From Coix lacryma-jobi var. lacryma-jobi (taxonomy: Eukaryota; Streptophyta; Magnoliopsida; Poales; Poaceae): a stretch of DNA of 64,000 nt. Numbering within the stretch: position 1 is the first letter of the stretch; every line of letters begins with the position of its first letter. The position numbers were made by a program, and so were the translations under genes. The notes beneath the pieces are model-generated. The model was given only the letters and a program-made list of their open reading frames with translations, did no database searches and had not been told where the DNA came from. The DNA is taken from contig CM019831.1 of NCBI GenBank assembly GCA_009763385.1, forward strand, positions 77,628,706 through 77,692,705. Reading direction: 5' to 3'. This document shows positions 32,506 through 44,821 of the stretch, one piece after another.

Positions 32506-35500
32506 TGTGACGTAACGACCCTAATCCCATGGCCCACTGATCACTATCAACCACTGACAGTCGATCCGTACAGCCAAGAGATTAAGACCGGTTTCGCCAC
32601 TGGGCTACATTAGTGCCCGATGTCCGTAGGATCATCTCACAATTCAGTTACAATCTCTTGAACATTTTGACAAATAGCATCGGAGTAAATAGCGGAAGAC
32701 TTAGATAACAATAGTTTTACAAACCAGGGTTCAACATAAAATTAAAGTGAAGTTATTACAGACCATAGTTCAAATAGATAATTGGCAGAGTAGCATAGGA
32801 CAACAACTAAAAGATAAAGGTACTTCACCCAGCCCGAGGGGTGAATAATCACTCATCGGCCTCATCGGCCTCTTCCTGAACAACAGTCACACAGCAGGTC
32901 CAAGGCATACTGAGGATCTGCCATACCTGCAACATGGGTAAAAGAACCCTGAGTACAAAGGTACTCAACAAGACTTACCGACTAAAAAAAAGGGAGAAGA
33001 CTCAGGAATGCAGGCTTAGGGTAGTCAAGGTAAGGCTTAAGCAAGTTCAAGTATTTTGCAGAAAAGCATTTTTGGTAAACCTTATTTAATTTTGAAAGAT
33101 TCGGTATTCCTTGTTCCATCATAATCCTTGATTCATTTTACTTTCCAAAACAGACCTAGTTGAGAACCACTCCCTGTTGACAGTCAGTGACTAAGTCTCC
33201 ATAACCGAGGAGCAGCGTTAATCCGGATAATAATACTCAGCTGAGGGTCCCTATCCACACTGCATATGTAGCACCCAAGCTTGCATATGCCAACTCGTCT
33301 ACCACGATTCCTCCAAGATTGGGCCGGTCCTACGCCACCCGGAAGTACAGTACACCACTCCAATCCGGGACTCTAACCCACGTGGGTACATGCTACTTCC
33401 GCCATCTCTCCACTCCCAGTGCGCGGTTGTCGGTCCAATAAAGGATTCCTCGGAGCCGAAGCTTTCCGTAGTATGTGAATAGTTGCAAGTCTTAGTCAAT
33501 CAGGCCCCCATACAGGTGGTCCCTAAATTTTCCAGCCAGCGACAAGCACCTCGGGACTCTAACCCAAGAGTACAGGTCCTGTCAGTTTTTCAACCCTGTC
33601 CCGGTCGGTGTCAACTGTTGAGTCCCGGACTACAACATGACGGCACCGTACGCAAGGACAACCTCTCCTTCCCATTGACTAAGTACGGATCAGATACTTA
33701 GCCAATAGTGGGAGTAAACCAGAAATTCCCATAAATGTTCTTAAAGTGATCACACTTTGAAATTGGCATTTTTATTGCAAATCTATCATATAGCATTGCT
33801 AAGCATTTTGCAACAGTTTTTGAAAAGCAGGTATCGGGTGTATCATTGGTCAAGGTAGATAATGCATCAGATAGGATTTCACTCAACTCCTATCAACCTA
33901 ATGCAATAATTTAACTCAAAACATTAAAGAAAACATTTATAAAAGCAAGGTAGGGTTAAATGCACCGGGGCTTGCCTTGGATGGCAAAAAGAGCAGAGTC
34001 GGGGTAGGTATAAGCGTCGGAGCTCGGGGGTGCCTCGGGGACAGATCCTTCGGCGGCTACCTCGACTTCAGGGCCTTCTTCGTCAACTATACGGATGCAA
34101 TGATGAATGCTCATGAGAATGATGATATGGACTTATGGTGCAAGACAATACCACTGATTCAAGATTACTCTTAGGCAAGGCATAATCGAAATCTAGGTTG
34201 AGCATAAAAGTAACCATTTCTTCCTTAAGCAAAATTGATTAAACTAGACTTTATCATAACTATCCTAAGCATCAACCAAACATAGCATCACAAACATCAT
34301 AGACCAAAGGGTAGGGGTCTATGAACATCAAGCAATCCCAAAAGTCACATCACAGGTCATTCAACGCTAACCCTAATCACCTTTTCTATTTTTCTTAATT
34401 ATTTAAAAGGTCATTTTATGAAGGTGCTCCAAAAATTACCAAATTAATCACACAAGTTCATTAGGGTACAAGTATATGGCAAAACAAATTTCATAATTTT
34501 TGGAGGTCATTAAGGTGCTCAATTAATCTAGGCATTTAATTAACAAAAGGCACTATTCCTTAATTAAAATAAAGCTCAAAAATCAACTTGTTCCAAATGG
34601 CTTCAAAATTTCACCAGAGACTTGTCATGGCTTAACTAGCTCACAAAAAGTGATCTTACAAATTTTGGAGTTATAATCATTTTCTAAAAATCCAAAACCA
34701 TCATTTATTAATTAAATGGGAGATTTTTCATTTTCAAATTTTTGCACAAAACTCAAGTTTCATATTTTTATAAAATACTTCAGAGCATAAAGAGTCTACC
34801 ACAAAATTTTCAGAATTTATGGATCAACACAGAAAATCACACAAAAATATGAAATCTGAACACTATTCACATGTATGGAGAAAATAGAAAACGGCACTGT
34901 TCTTCTCCTCCGCTCGCCGGCGACCGCCGATGGCGGCGGCGCTGCTACGCCGGCCACGACGAGGCGTCTCAGGCGAAACCGAGGAGATGGGAGGCTTCAG
35001 GAGCTCACCGTGAGTCGATTAAGCGGCTCGGCGAGGGAAGGGATGAACGGAGGGAGGTGGTCGACGGTGGCCGGCGGAAGTTTACGGCGGCGATCGTCGT
35101 CCCGATGATCCTGCGCGACACAAGTGACCGCAAGGGGTCGGTCAGAGGCGCAAAGGAGCAAGGAAGGTGATGCGGGGGTCGGAGGGAGATGATCAAGGCC
35201 GGAGAGGAGTATTTCACGATCCCGACCTCGACGGGATTCTTGCGGAGATGGGAACGGCGAGTTACGCCGGGCAACCAGGGACGGTAGAGACCAAATTGAG
35301 GAGTGGGGAAGCTGCACGGGCTCAAGGCGGAGCTGCTGAGCTAGTTGGTTGAGCGGCGGGAGCTCTGGAGTGGGCTGGCCACGGTGGCGGAGGTGAGTGA
35401 GGAGCTCCGGCCACCGGCGGGCTTCTTATAGCCGCGGCCAGGGGCCGCTAGAGTGCTCGGAGAGGTGTGGACGAGTTCGGCCGAGGCACGCGCAATCGAT

Positions 35501-36591
35501 TGCGAGGCCGAGGGTCAGCGGTTTGGTTGCGCAGGGTCGGGCGCACGGCTCACCGGCGGCGAACACGTGGCGGCGACGAGCTGCGGGCGGTAGGGGCCGG
35601 GAGAGAAGGTCAGCGCTCGCGTGCGGGCGCGGAGGGAACCAGGGGACATCGGCGCCAGGTTGCAGGCGCGTGGGGAGCAGCCAGGCGTGCGGCACGCGCG
35701 ACGCCGGCGACTGGCCATGGCCGGGCCCCCCCCCCCCTACCGGAGAAGATAAACAGTGTGCTAGGGGTAGGGTTTGACTTTGGCTGATCTCTGTATTTTG
35801 CAAATCTCTCCCAAATTTTGAACTGTGCGACAAAAACTCAAAACACACCAAGTTGCTCAGAAAAACGAGATCTACAACTTTGTCAATATGAACATTTTCA
35901 AATTCCAAATAGTTTTTGAACACATTTGAAAACAGTAAAGGGGACACTTTTTCAAACTTGATTCAAATCATCATTACTCTAGATTTCAAACTGAAACTTG
36001 AAAATCTGTAAACATGAAAGTTGTTCCTTTATCAAAACCTACAACTTTGCTATTATACACTTTTCCAGAAACTCATTAGTTTTTGAACTAATTTTGAAAA
36101 CTGAAAAGGGGACAAAAACTGGAGTTTGATTGAAATTGAAATAACTCAAAACTTTGTACTGCAACTTGTGAAAATTTGTAAATACCAAAGTTGTTTCTCT
36201 TTGACAGATCTACAACTTTGCCTTTTGGACCAACCTCAAAATTTTGAATAATTTTTGAATCACAAAAGAGGGATAAAATCCAGGGTTTGGAAATCAGGGT
36301 TTTGCAAAAGGGATTTGAAATCTGATTTTGATTTTGAACTTTGGCCAACACAACAACACTTCAAGACATCCAACTGAACAAGAATTACACAAAGCTAGGC
36401 ACAGAGGTGAAATTACCATTTTGCCCTAGTTAGAGAGAAGTGGGCTAAATAGGGTTTTTGCAATAGAGATAAATCACATAAAAATGATACACTTAGCAAA
36501 ATGCATACACATGAAATCATGATCAAGATGCTTAATGATGATAATGATGATATGTCAAGTTAATTACATGCTAAACACCAGAGGTGTTACA
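32506..36591 (-). repeat. Solo long Gypsy LTR (4086 bp)
   Basis: It begins TGTGACGTAACGACC, ends CAGAGGTGTTACA, and has an exact CGAGC duplication. In the inferred sense (minus) it starts TGTAACACC, has CTATAAG at 35433-35422 and a GC-rich segment (35720-34870), then AT-rich sequence. It is collinear with 21105-25025 (opposite strand) and with 1-844 (same strand). It has no internal domain, so a solo LTR. GC-rich ORFs around 34870-35790 differ between copies and show no domain. Confidence 0.82.
35860..36260. repeat. Degenerate tandem units in the long LTR, second copy
   Basis: Three units carry ACAACTTTG and AGTTTTTGAA words, equivalent to 120-545. Confidence 0.6.
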
Positions 36592-36725
36592 CGAGCACAA
36601 GATGGAGGAAAACTTCAACAGACTCTGCTTCTTCGGCCACTCCACCGACGGCTTCTGCACCATGGCCCTGGAGGAGGAGGAACACAGGTGCCAAGACAAC
36701 CCCGCCGACGACGACGATGACTCAT
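36592..36725 (+). pseudogene. gag: Copia C gag, piece 3
   Basis: After the TSD the frame reads HKMEENFNRLCFFGHSTDGF, CTMALEEEEH and an acidic DDDDD run. It corresponds to LCFFSHSSKGLCTMAL in copia A and LCFFAGDGGLCTMAL in copia B. The next insertion cuts the acidic region. Confidence 0.85.
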
Positions 36726-38418
36726 TGTTGACACTCCTTAATGGAATCACTTTAAGATAGACTTCATAAAGAATAACCTAGTGAAGGCACTAAGAAGTGT
36801 ACGGGACACTACTAGTATCACTTAACGTCAAGTTGTCATCCCAACATGAAACTAGCAATGTGATTATATCATAGCAATGACTCTAAAGATAAATATTTAC
36901 CCGCAAAGCGCACAGATAAATACACCCGTTGTAGCAACATTTTACCTAGAGATGTTCCAAGTATTGTTATTTATATTTAACACTAGGAATGAAGTGAGAT
37001 AATAAGCGACAAGAGCTATTCTACACATGTGCTAGGAGAATTGAGAAAAAGTAAGAACACACTCTTTATCCTAAACGGGATCAGTCACAATAATGAGTGT
37101 ACACTATAAATGATAAAAGATCAATCTATGATACTTAGACAAGGCATGCGGAGATTAGAATAGACATTATAAGAAGTATTCTTAAGTTATTCTAATTATA
37201 AGTCATAATATACATTGATAAGTGCAATTATTTGGCAATCATTGCTAGGTTATCCCATATTCATATTCAAGAGGCAACTCTATAGTAAAGGTGCAACAGA
37301 GTAACCCTAGATCATGAGTTAATTGAGACATACGATGGCGCTATTCGAGGGGTGGAATATAAAGTACTCAACAAGCCTGTCACACCCACGATCTATAACT
37401 CTACCCGGAACATAGGAGCATTCGCAGATAAATAGCGTATTAGGCACCACACCTACACAGCATTTATCACCACCGTTGTACTTTAAGATGAGCGCTATAC
37501 GAACATGAGTATAAACATGATGATAATCTATCTATGCCAAATATATAATCAAAGCATACTACAAGCAGTATAATTAAGAATATAGTAATTAATGTCTTAG
37601 TGATATCAATTATATCTAAACTATTATGAACTAGACTATGAACTAGCACACAATGATGAACAGTACGATGAACTAGAACACATAGATGAACTAGAGTATG
37701 AACAAGAAACACAAACTAGAACATGAACAATGAAGAACAATGAAGAACTAGAAGAACAATTATGAACTAGAAACATAATTAGATCCATAATGTTGATACA
37801 AGAGAGAAGATCTTGGGTTTACCGAGCCTTCTTGCAACTAGATCTGGAATCAAAGCAAAGCTTTCCTATTCTAATTCTAATTCTATCTAGATATGCCTTA
37901 GTTGATGTGGCTCTAAGGAAATCAGGGTTTCTGATTGATCCTCCTCCTCTTCGAATGACTTGAGATCTGATTATATTGGAGAGGGGGGTCTGGTTATATA
38001 GCCCTGGGCGAGGAACCGTGCCCCTTGGATCAAACCGACTACACCTAGGGTGGAGATGCATCCTCATAGGCAGTGGAGGAAGGTTCCAGAAGATGGAGGC
38101 AAGGGGCCCCCTAGGCCCACTGGTCGGTCATGGGGTGGGACCGGTCGGTCCCACTTGGAAGCCTCTCGGGGTGTCCCGCCTTGTGGTGTCCTCTAGGTCC
38201 TTCTGGAGTATTCCTGACATGCCGGTTCCGTAATCTTTCGTCGGTTTCCTTCTAGGAGAAGTAATCAGTGCTTGGTTTCCTATTTAGTCCCTGCAAATCA
38301 GAATTCACCAAAACTCATGGAATATTGTCAATTTAAAACCCTAAACCTTTATTGGTGATTGAATTGCCCTTTTCATATTTATTTATCCTTTAATTTTGAT
38401 AGATAACCAGTGTCAACA
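36726..38418 (-). repeat. Solo LTR (1693 bp), Athila-like group
   Basis: It begins TGTTGACACTCC, ends GTGTCAACA and is flanked by exact CTCAT (36721-36725 and 38419-38423). In the minus sense it has TATATAA-type sequence near 38003-37993 and the GTGCGCTTTGCGGGT-like core near 36912, shared with the other LTRs of this group. It contains no coding domain. Confidence 0.85.
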
Positions 38419-39881
38419 CTCATCTTCTGAGGTATCGACTTTTTCCACTATCGATCGTCTTTCCAGCAAGCTTGATTCCATGGCCCAAATAGTTCTCGCT
38501 TAGGACAAGCAGCTTAAGCATGCCGCTAGAGAGAGCAATGAGTTTAAGGTCAAGTTAGGCGAGGCGCTTAAGGAGCTTGAGTTTGCTAGGTCAGAGGTGA
38601 AGGTGACCTATGAGGAGGAGTGTGATGAGTGCACAACACATATGACAAACTTTGCCACCCTGCAAACCAAGTATGCCTCCCTGATTGAGGTGTATGATGA
38701 GCTGAAGAGTAGGCTAGACTTGGTGGGTGATTGCAAAGAGTGTTCCTCCCTGAAGAAGGAGATGAAGGAGGTGAAAGCTAGGCCTTCTTTGCTGGGTGCG
38801 TGCAGGTCGTGTCCAAGCTTGTGAACTAAGTTGGCAAAAGTTAGTGTCAAGCTTGCTGAAGCCGTGAAGGCCAGCTCAGTTAGCACCGTTTCCGCTCCAT
38901 GTGAGCGATGCGCGGGGATGGAGCTTGAGATTGCAAACTGTCGGCATGACAGGATGCAAACCGAGGAGGAAAACAAATACCTTCGGTCCATCCTGAGTTG
39001 GGTGTCATGCAGTGAGCCATAGTTGGGCATGATGATCAGTCAGTTCAAGAGGGGAACTGGCGGTCCGGGAGTAGGCTTTGCTTCAGGTGGAGAGGGCGCT
39101 AGTGCTTTTGGCAAGGTCTGTGAGTTTAGTGGAGTGAACCAGAGTGAGAAGCCATCCACTATCCCTAAGCTTATCAAGATCACCCCACCTGAGCCTCCCA
39201 AGCCTATCACCAAGGATGGCATCCTTGAAGAACCTTCCAAGGCTTCACCTTGTAAGCAAGTGTGGGTTCCCAAACCTAACCATCTTAGGAACACACTTGA
39301 CACCCTTCCTAACTTCTATAGTGATCCCCTTCCAAGAGGCAAGCAGTCAGCAAGAGTGAACAACCCCTGCAACCAAGCAAACAAACAACCCAAGAGAGGG
39401 GTGAGGTTCGAGTGTGAGTATTGCCACTGCGAGGGTCACCTAGCTGAGTTTTGCTTTCGCGGGAAGAGAGACGCTAGGAGGGAGTTGGAGCTGAACAATC
39501 AGGCCAGGCACCACCCTCTCCACGCTGTGCAGAGTCAGGGAGTTCAGAGGCTGAGGGCTAGGCCTGGAGGTGCACCCCCTCAGTTTGCTAGGCCCTAGGC
39601 AGCTAGACCACGGGGTGGAGGTCGTGCCGTCGCGGTTCCCGTCGTACTCAATACGATTGTGAGCCAGGTGTAAGAGGCTTTGCTGCACCATCCCATAGAG
39701 GATTACCATTTCAGCTTGGTGGTGATCGCTATCCTCAGATGGGACGAGAAGGTGAGGTTGGAGGTTTTCTGTTTCATATCGGACAACCCTTTCAGTTTGG
39801 TGGTGTATGGGACGAGGACAATTTGGTGTACCTTTTAACACCTTTTCTAGGCCAGGACAAGCACTGGTTGCATTTTTAGTA

Positions 39882-39934
39882 TACTAACCCAGTGTTGTGT
39901 CATATGCTCACTTCCTGCCTTTTTGTTGATGTAG
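39882..39934 (+). promoter_or_regulatory. Candidate branch point and 3' splice site, copia C
   Basis: TACTAAC (39882-39888), a pyrimidine-rich tract and GATGTAG (ending 39934) precede GAACTTCGG of protease. It is equivalent to sites in copia A (7939-7886) and B (44822-44874). Confidence 0.45.
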
Positions 39935-40053
39935 GAACTTCGGCTGGAGAACAGGGCTCAACGTCGGGGTGTGGTTCGCGCCACATGACCGGAAGCAAAG
40001 AATTGTTCTCCAGCCTAGACCCCATGACTCACAAGGAGTATATAACATTCGGG

Positions 40054-40058
40054 GATAG
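40054..40058. repeat. TSD of copia B, left copy (GATAG)
   Basis: GATAG is repeated at 51794-51798. Copia C protease reads on across it. Confidence 0.85.
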
Positions 40059-40463
40059 TGCGGATACATGGGTGTATGCCGAGTCTCTGAGTGATGAGTG
40101 ATTGTCAACGGGTTTGATGCGCATGTTCTTTGGCTTGTGTTGTGCAGGTGTCGAGCTCGGAGACAGTGATCGATGGCAGGTGAAGGTCAAGTTGAGACGT
40201 GTCGTGCCGATGGACTGGGCGCGATGAAGGATGGGCGTGCCGTGCGGCGGACGTGCCATGCCGATGTATCGGACAGTGAAGGGCGGACGTGAGGCTTGGA
40301 CTGAGGGACTAGAGGCCGGAGGATCAGCTGTGGTGGCTGGCAGCCTGTGGCGACGACAAGTGGAGAAATGCGGTCATGTCGGTGGACGGGGTGCACGGAG
40401 GTGCATCCCCTCTACGACGCCGGTTTGTTGGTTGAGCCAGAGAAAAACCAACGGGTGGACGGT

Positions 40464-40720
40464 TCCAGGTTTGGGCCTCAAAACCTGGGTGGGTGCTGGG
40501 TTCCAGGTTGAGCCACAAAACCTGGGCGCGACGGTTTCCAGGTTGAGCCTCAAAACCTGGGCGTGGGCCGGTTTCCGAGTTTGGGCCTCAAAACTCGGGC
40601 GCTGCGGGTTTCGAGTTTGGGCCACAAAACTCAGGCTGGAGGCTGGTTTCCCGGTTTGGGCCTCAAAACGGGGGTTGATGGAAAAGGCTGGTTTCCCGGT
40701 TTGGGCCACAAAACCGGGGG
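40464..40720 (+). repeat. U3 hairpin array, seven units, copia B 5' LTR
   Basis: Seven units carry stems CCAGG/CCTGG (three), CGAG/CTCG, CGAG/CTCA, CCGG/CGGG and CCGG/CCGG around TTTGGGCC(T/A)CAAAA or TTGAGCC(T/A)CAAAA. Arms change together between units while the loop stays constant. The array lies about 190-450 bp upstream of the TATA box. Confidence 0.85.
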
Positions 40721-40909
40721 TGCAGAGCGAGGGCGGCACGTGGCGGCGATCCAGAGGTTGCGTCGAGGCAACGCTTCGGTTCGAGCGGGCGTGGCCGTCG
40801 GATCTACCTACCACGCGGGTTGGACCAGAATAGCCTTAGGGTTTAGCTGGTTCGCTCTGTAATTAGTTTAGAGAGGGGTAGAGTAGGAAATAGGCTTAGG
40901 CTAGGTTAG

Positions 40910-40918
40910 TATAAGTAG
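40910..40918 (+). promoter_or_regulatory. TATA box of copia B 5' LTR
   Basis: TATAAGTAG lies 852 bp into the LTR; the 3' LTR copy is at 50514-50522. Confidence 0.65.
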
Positions 40919-41511
40919 TCCAGGGGAGACACCCTCCTCCCTATCTCAGTTTTAGCTATCTCAGTTAGTGCTTTCATTTGCTAGGGTTTCCTGCTCTCCC
41001 ACTCCCTGCTTTAGCTAGTTGAGATCCGCAGAGAGACTCCACTCTGTGTACTGTTGAGTTGAGGAAGTGAGGCCGTATCCTCACCTTGGAGCACTGATCG
41101 TTGGCTTGATTTGCGTCCTTGATTCGAACTCGTGGCTGTGATTTCCGTTGTCTTCGTGTTCTTCGCGGAATCCTTTTCTCCACGATTTTCCCGTCGCTTG
41201 ATCTTTTGCTCGGTTCATCTTTTGCAAATCCGTTTGAACCAAGTTGTTCTAGATCGTGAGGCACTTCTTTCCACCGAAAGGAATCATCCTCTAACCTCAC
41301 GGTCTAGGAGATCGATCGATTTTTAGTTTCGGGTCACTTTTCCCCTTCCCCCGAATTTCTTCGATTCACCGATTTGGAGATAGGTTCGAGCCATGATCTC
41401 TTAGAGATAGCTCACTATACTCCTTGTGACTCCACTCACAAGTTTGATCCCTAGAGGATTCGTTTTGGGTGAGTTTGAGTCGAATCGGTGGAAGAACAGA
41501 GGGCTGTCGGG

Positions 41512-41799
41512 GTGACCGGACGCTAGGTCACGGGTGTGACCGGACGCTCAGCGTGTGAGTCCGGTCGTTGAAGTTTTGGTTTTTGTTTTTGCATCGACCG
41601 GGGCACTGTTGAACTCGTGACCGGACTCATCGTGGTCACTGTTCATCAGTGTGCTGTGCTTGCGACCGGACGCACTGTTCACGACCGGACGCTCCGTACC
41701 AGTGAGTCCGGTCGGAGAAACAGTAAGGTCTGAGAGCGGATTTGGACGACCGGACGCGTCCGGTCCCTGCTGACCGGACGCTGGCCAGAGTCCGGTCGT
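41512..41799. repeat. GACCGGAC/GTCCGGTC inverted-repeat array, copia B 5' LTR
   Basis: About eleven copies occur in both orientations, several pairing as hairpins (GACCGGAC...GTCCGGTC with a loop of about 13 bases). They sit in R/U5, the same position as the copia A array. Confidence 0.8.
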
Positions 41800-42071
41800 A
41801 GCTGTTTCGCGCGTTTTCGTTCGCGGTTCGTTCGTTCTTGATCGGATTCGAGAGTTCCGTCTTTTGCGTTGGCTTTCTAGGGTTGTCTAGTGTCCCGCTG
41901 TGTTCTAGGAAGCATCCACCCTACATCTAGGGTCGTGGACATTAGCAAGCTCTAGGGTTCGCTCTTGGGGTTGATTTTGGGACAGTGGCATCTAGTTTCC
42001 GTAAGGAAATTTTGAAGCTCCCATTCACCCCCCCCTCTGGTCGCTTTCGGTTAGCTTCTCGGTCCTTCAAT

Positions 42072-42083
42072 TGGTATCGGAGC
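42072..42083 (+). promoter_or_regulatory. Primer binding site of copia B (tRNA-iMet)
   Basis: TGGTATCGGAGC is found two bases after the LTR, identical to copia A, with one mismatch to the usual site. Confidence 0.88.
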
Positions 42084-42132
42084 GGGTTAAGGATCTTCCA
42101 CCTTAGCCGGTTCCAGATCCACCGAAGGCGAC

Positions 42133-44735
42133 ATGGATCGCGGCGTGGGCAAACCGCCGTTTTTCGATGGGACGAACTATGCGTATTGGAAGATACGTAT
42201 GTCGGCCTATCTGCAGAGTTTGGGTGCTTCTATTTGGGATATTTGCAACTCTGCTGATTACGTGGTCTTGGCTGCTCGTGTCTCTCAGCAACAGATCGAT
42301 GAGCACGATGCCAATAGCCGAGCCCGTAATGCTCTCTTTTCTTGTTTGAGCATGGGTGAGTTTGATCGTGTTTCTCACCTCGCTACGGCTCGGGAGATCT
42401 GGGACACCCTCATGCGTTTCCATGAGGGCACCTCTCAAGTCAAAACCCGACTCTACGAGTCGTTCAAGCGTGAGTATGAGAACTTTAGACATCAACCTGG
42501 CGAGAGCATAGAAAGTTTATTCGCTCGCTTTCAGGTGATTGTCAACAGGATGAGGGCTAACAGAGAGCAGTTGCCATTTGACGATCATGAGCGTGCTTTG
42601 AAGCTTTTGCACACTCTTGACCGTTCGGTGTGGGACTCCAAGGTTCAGGCAATCATCGAATCGCCGAACTATGAGACCCTCACCTGCGACGAGCTCTTCA
42701 GTAAGCTCAAGTCCAGTGAGATTGATGCTATGGCGAGGGCTTCTTTTGAAAATCCTTCTCGCCCGTCCATGGCTTTGGTTTCCGGCTCTTCCTCTAACCC
42801 CTCAGCTGGCTTTGCGCTTTCTTCTCTCTTTTCTGTGACAGAGGACCAGCTGGAGTCTTTGGGAGACGACGAGTTGGCTTTGCTTGCCAACCGGTTCTCG
42901 CGGTTCCACAACAACCGCATGAACCGTCGTCGAGGAGGAGGACGCACGGGATGCTACGAGTGCGGCGACCCCGACCACTTCATCGCCGACTGCCCCAAGA
43001 AAAAGAACAAGCACTCGGGCAAGGGCGAACATGGGCGCAAGCACGACTCCAAGTACAAGGAGAAGCACGTCCCCCAAGGCACAAGAAACGGGGCGGCTTC
43101 GACAAAGAGTACATCAAGAAGAAGTACTTGGAGAAGCAGCAAGCTGAGCAGCGTGCGTTCTTCGCCACGCTCAGCGACGTCGACGGCTCGGATGACGACT
43201 CCGCTGGCTCCAGCGATGACGAGTCCGTGAAGAAGAAGCTGGAAGACAAGTTCAACGGCTTGTGCTTCTTCGCCGGCGACGGAGGCCTGTGCACCATGGC
43301 GCTCGGAGATGAGGTCGACGGCGAGCCGGAGCGTACCCCTCGGAACGACGACGACGACGACACCTCCCAGGTATCTCTCACCTACGACGAGCTTTCCTCC
43401 GAGGTTGAGAAGTTGACTGCTGCCCTCCTTAGCCAAGATAAGTTGCTTAGGCGTGCCGCTAGAGAGCGCAAGGAGTTTAGGCAGAAGTGGGAGGACACGG
43501 TGAAGGAGCTTGAGTTCGCTCGGTCCACCGTGGTAGTGTCGGAGGAGGCGGAGTGCGAGTCGTGCACCGCGCACATGACTGACCTTCTCACTCTGAGAGG
43601 TAAGTATGCTGCGTTGGTTGGAGAGGTGGATGAGCTCCGTGCTAGGCCGCAGCTGTTGGGTGCGTGCAAGACTTGTCCTGTCTTGCAATCTGAGTTGGCA
43701 GAGAAAAATGCCAAGCTTGAGTCTTTAGAGAAGGCCAGCTCAGATAGCACTTGTGTCTCGAGGTGTGCTTTGTGTGAGGGCCTGGAGATGGAGATTGCCA
43801 ATGTGAAGCATGGCAAGATGCAAACCGAGGAAGAAAAACACATACCTTCGGTCCATCTTGTCATGGGTCTCCAGTAGTGAGCCACAGCTCGGGATGATGA
43901 TCTCCCAATTCAAGCGAGCTGTTGGTGCCCCTGGTGTAGGTTTTGCTCAGAGTGTTGATCTCTCAGTTTTTGGGAAGATTGGAGAGTCTAGTGGTCTGAA
44001 CCCATGTGAGAAGCCCAATTCCACCACTACTCCCAAACTTGCCAAGCTTCCACTCAAAGAGCCAGCCAAGCCTATCACCAAAGATGGTGTGGTTGAGGAA
44101 CCCCGAGAGCTCCTCCCAAGAACCCAGTTTGGGCACCCAAGCCAAACCACTCAGAAACAAGCTTGACGCTATGCCACCCATTCGTGAGGAGTTGCCACAG
44201 AAGGGCAAAGGCAAAGTGAGCCACACCCACAGCCCTGGTCACCAACAACCCCCTTTGCGTGGGGGTGAGGTACCAGTGTGATTTTTGTGGGAGGGATGGT
44301 CACTTGAGCGAGTTCTGTTTCGGCGCAAGCGAGAGGCGCGCGCGTGCTCGGGAGATGGAGAACCCGGACATGTACCATCCAGCTCATGGTGGACATGTGC
44401 CGAAGGCTCAGGAGAGAGCTGCTAGGTCCGGACGTCAAGGTCCCCGGCCTAGGCAGGAGATGAGAGCCCTAGGAGAGGAGACTAGGCCTAGAGGTCCAGC
44501 ACCTCAGTTTGTTAGGCCTAGGCAGGAGAGAGCTCCGAGGAGAGACGCTAGAGCAGTTGAGCCCCAGGCTCCTAGGCGTAGATCTCGTAGAGAGCGTGCC
44601 CGACGGGGTCCTGCTTTTGCAGGTAATGGACCCCGTGGAGGCGGAGGCTTAGTTGAGCGCTTTCCCCCACCGCAGTTTGAGTACCGCGGTGAGCGCTTCT
44701 TCCCTAGCGGACCACGTTTTTCCTCAGCGTGGTGA
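42133..44735 (+). pseudogene. gag: Copia B gag, nearly complete but frameshifted
   Basis: ATG 42133 (MDRGVGKPPFFDGTNYAYWK) opens a 300-residue capsid-like region. First knuckle CYECGDPDHFIADC (about 42949-42990), then Lys-rich. A frameshift near 43080 leads to DKEYIKKKYLEKQQ, LCFFAGDGGLCTMAL and a DDDDD run. The coiled coil has CxxC modules CESC, CKTC and CALC and ends LEMEIANVKHGKMQTEEE. A second shift near 43840 gives SSSEPQLGMMISQFKR. A third, near 44160-44260, leads to the second knuckle CDFCGRDGHLSEFC and an Arg-rich tail (RRRSRRERARRG) ending at 44735. This is the best copy of the long SIRE gag here. The shifts are single-base and could be recent. Confidence 0.88.
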
Positions 44736-44821
44736 TCGCTTCCCTCGTAGACGTGCTAGGAATGGTTTTTACACTAACCCTCTTTTGAGCAGCCGGCCCA
44801 ACACTGGTTTTCCCCTTATTT

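Larger units (their letters stand above)
38419..40058 (+). pseudogene. gag: Copia C gag C-terminal half and protease start, piece 4
   Basis: It resumes SSEVSTFSTIDRLS. The CxxC coiled-coil region is well kept: CDEC, CKEC, CRSC and CERC modules with LKKEM- and LEIANCRHDRM-type spacers. In-frame stops occur near 38501, 38821 and 39020. The linker GMMISQFKRGTGG...PITKDGILEEP precedes a second knuckle CEYCHCEGHLAEFC (about 39415-39460) and a Gly/Arg-rich tail. After the splice-acceptor-like site, protease begins with SRHMTGSKELFSS and is cut by copia B after YITFGD. Confidence 0.87.
40059..42069 (+). repeat. Copia B 5' LTR
   Basis: It runs from TGCGGATACATGG to CGGTCCTTCA. Order: U3 hairpins (40464-40720), TATA (40910-40918), leader, GACCGGAC/GTCCGGTC array (41512-41799), end. 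This is the same layout as copia A despite low sequence similarity. Confidence 0.93.

Noticed and set aside
34860..35790. GC-rich block with several ORFs that might be a host exon or CpG island
   Set aside because: It lies wholly inside a TSD-bounded LTR and corresponds to the GC-rich part of 21105-25025.
36592..36725. Separate small gene encoding MEENFNRLCFFGHSTDGF
   Set aside because: It is a fragment of copia C gag between two TSD-bounded LTRs.
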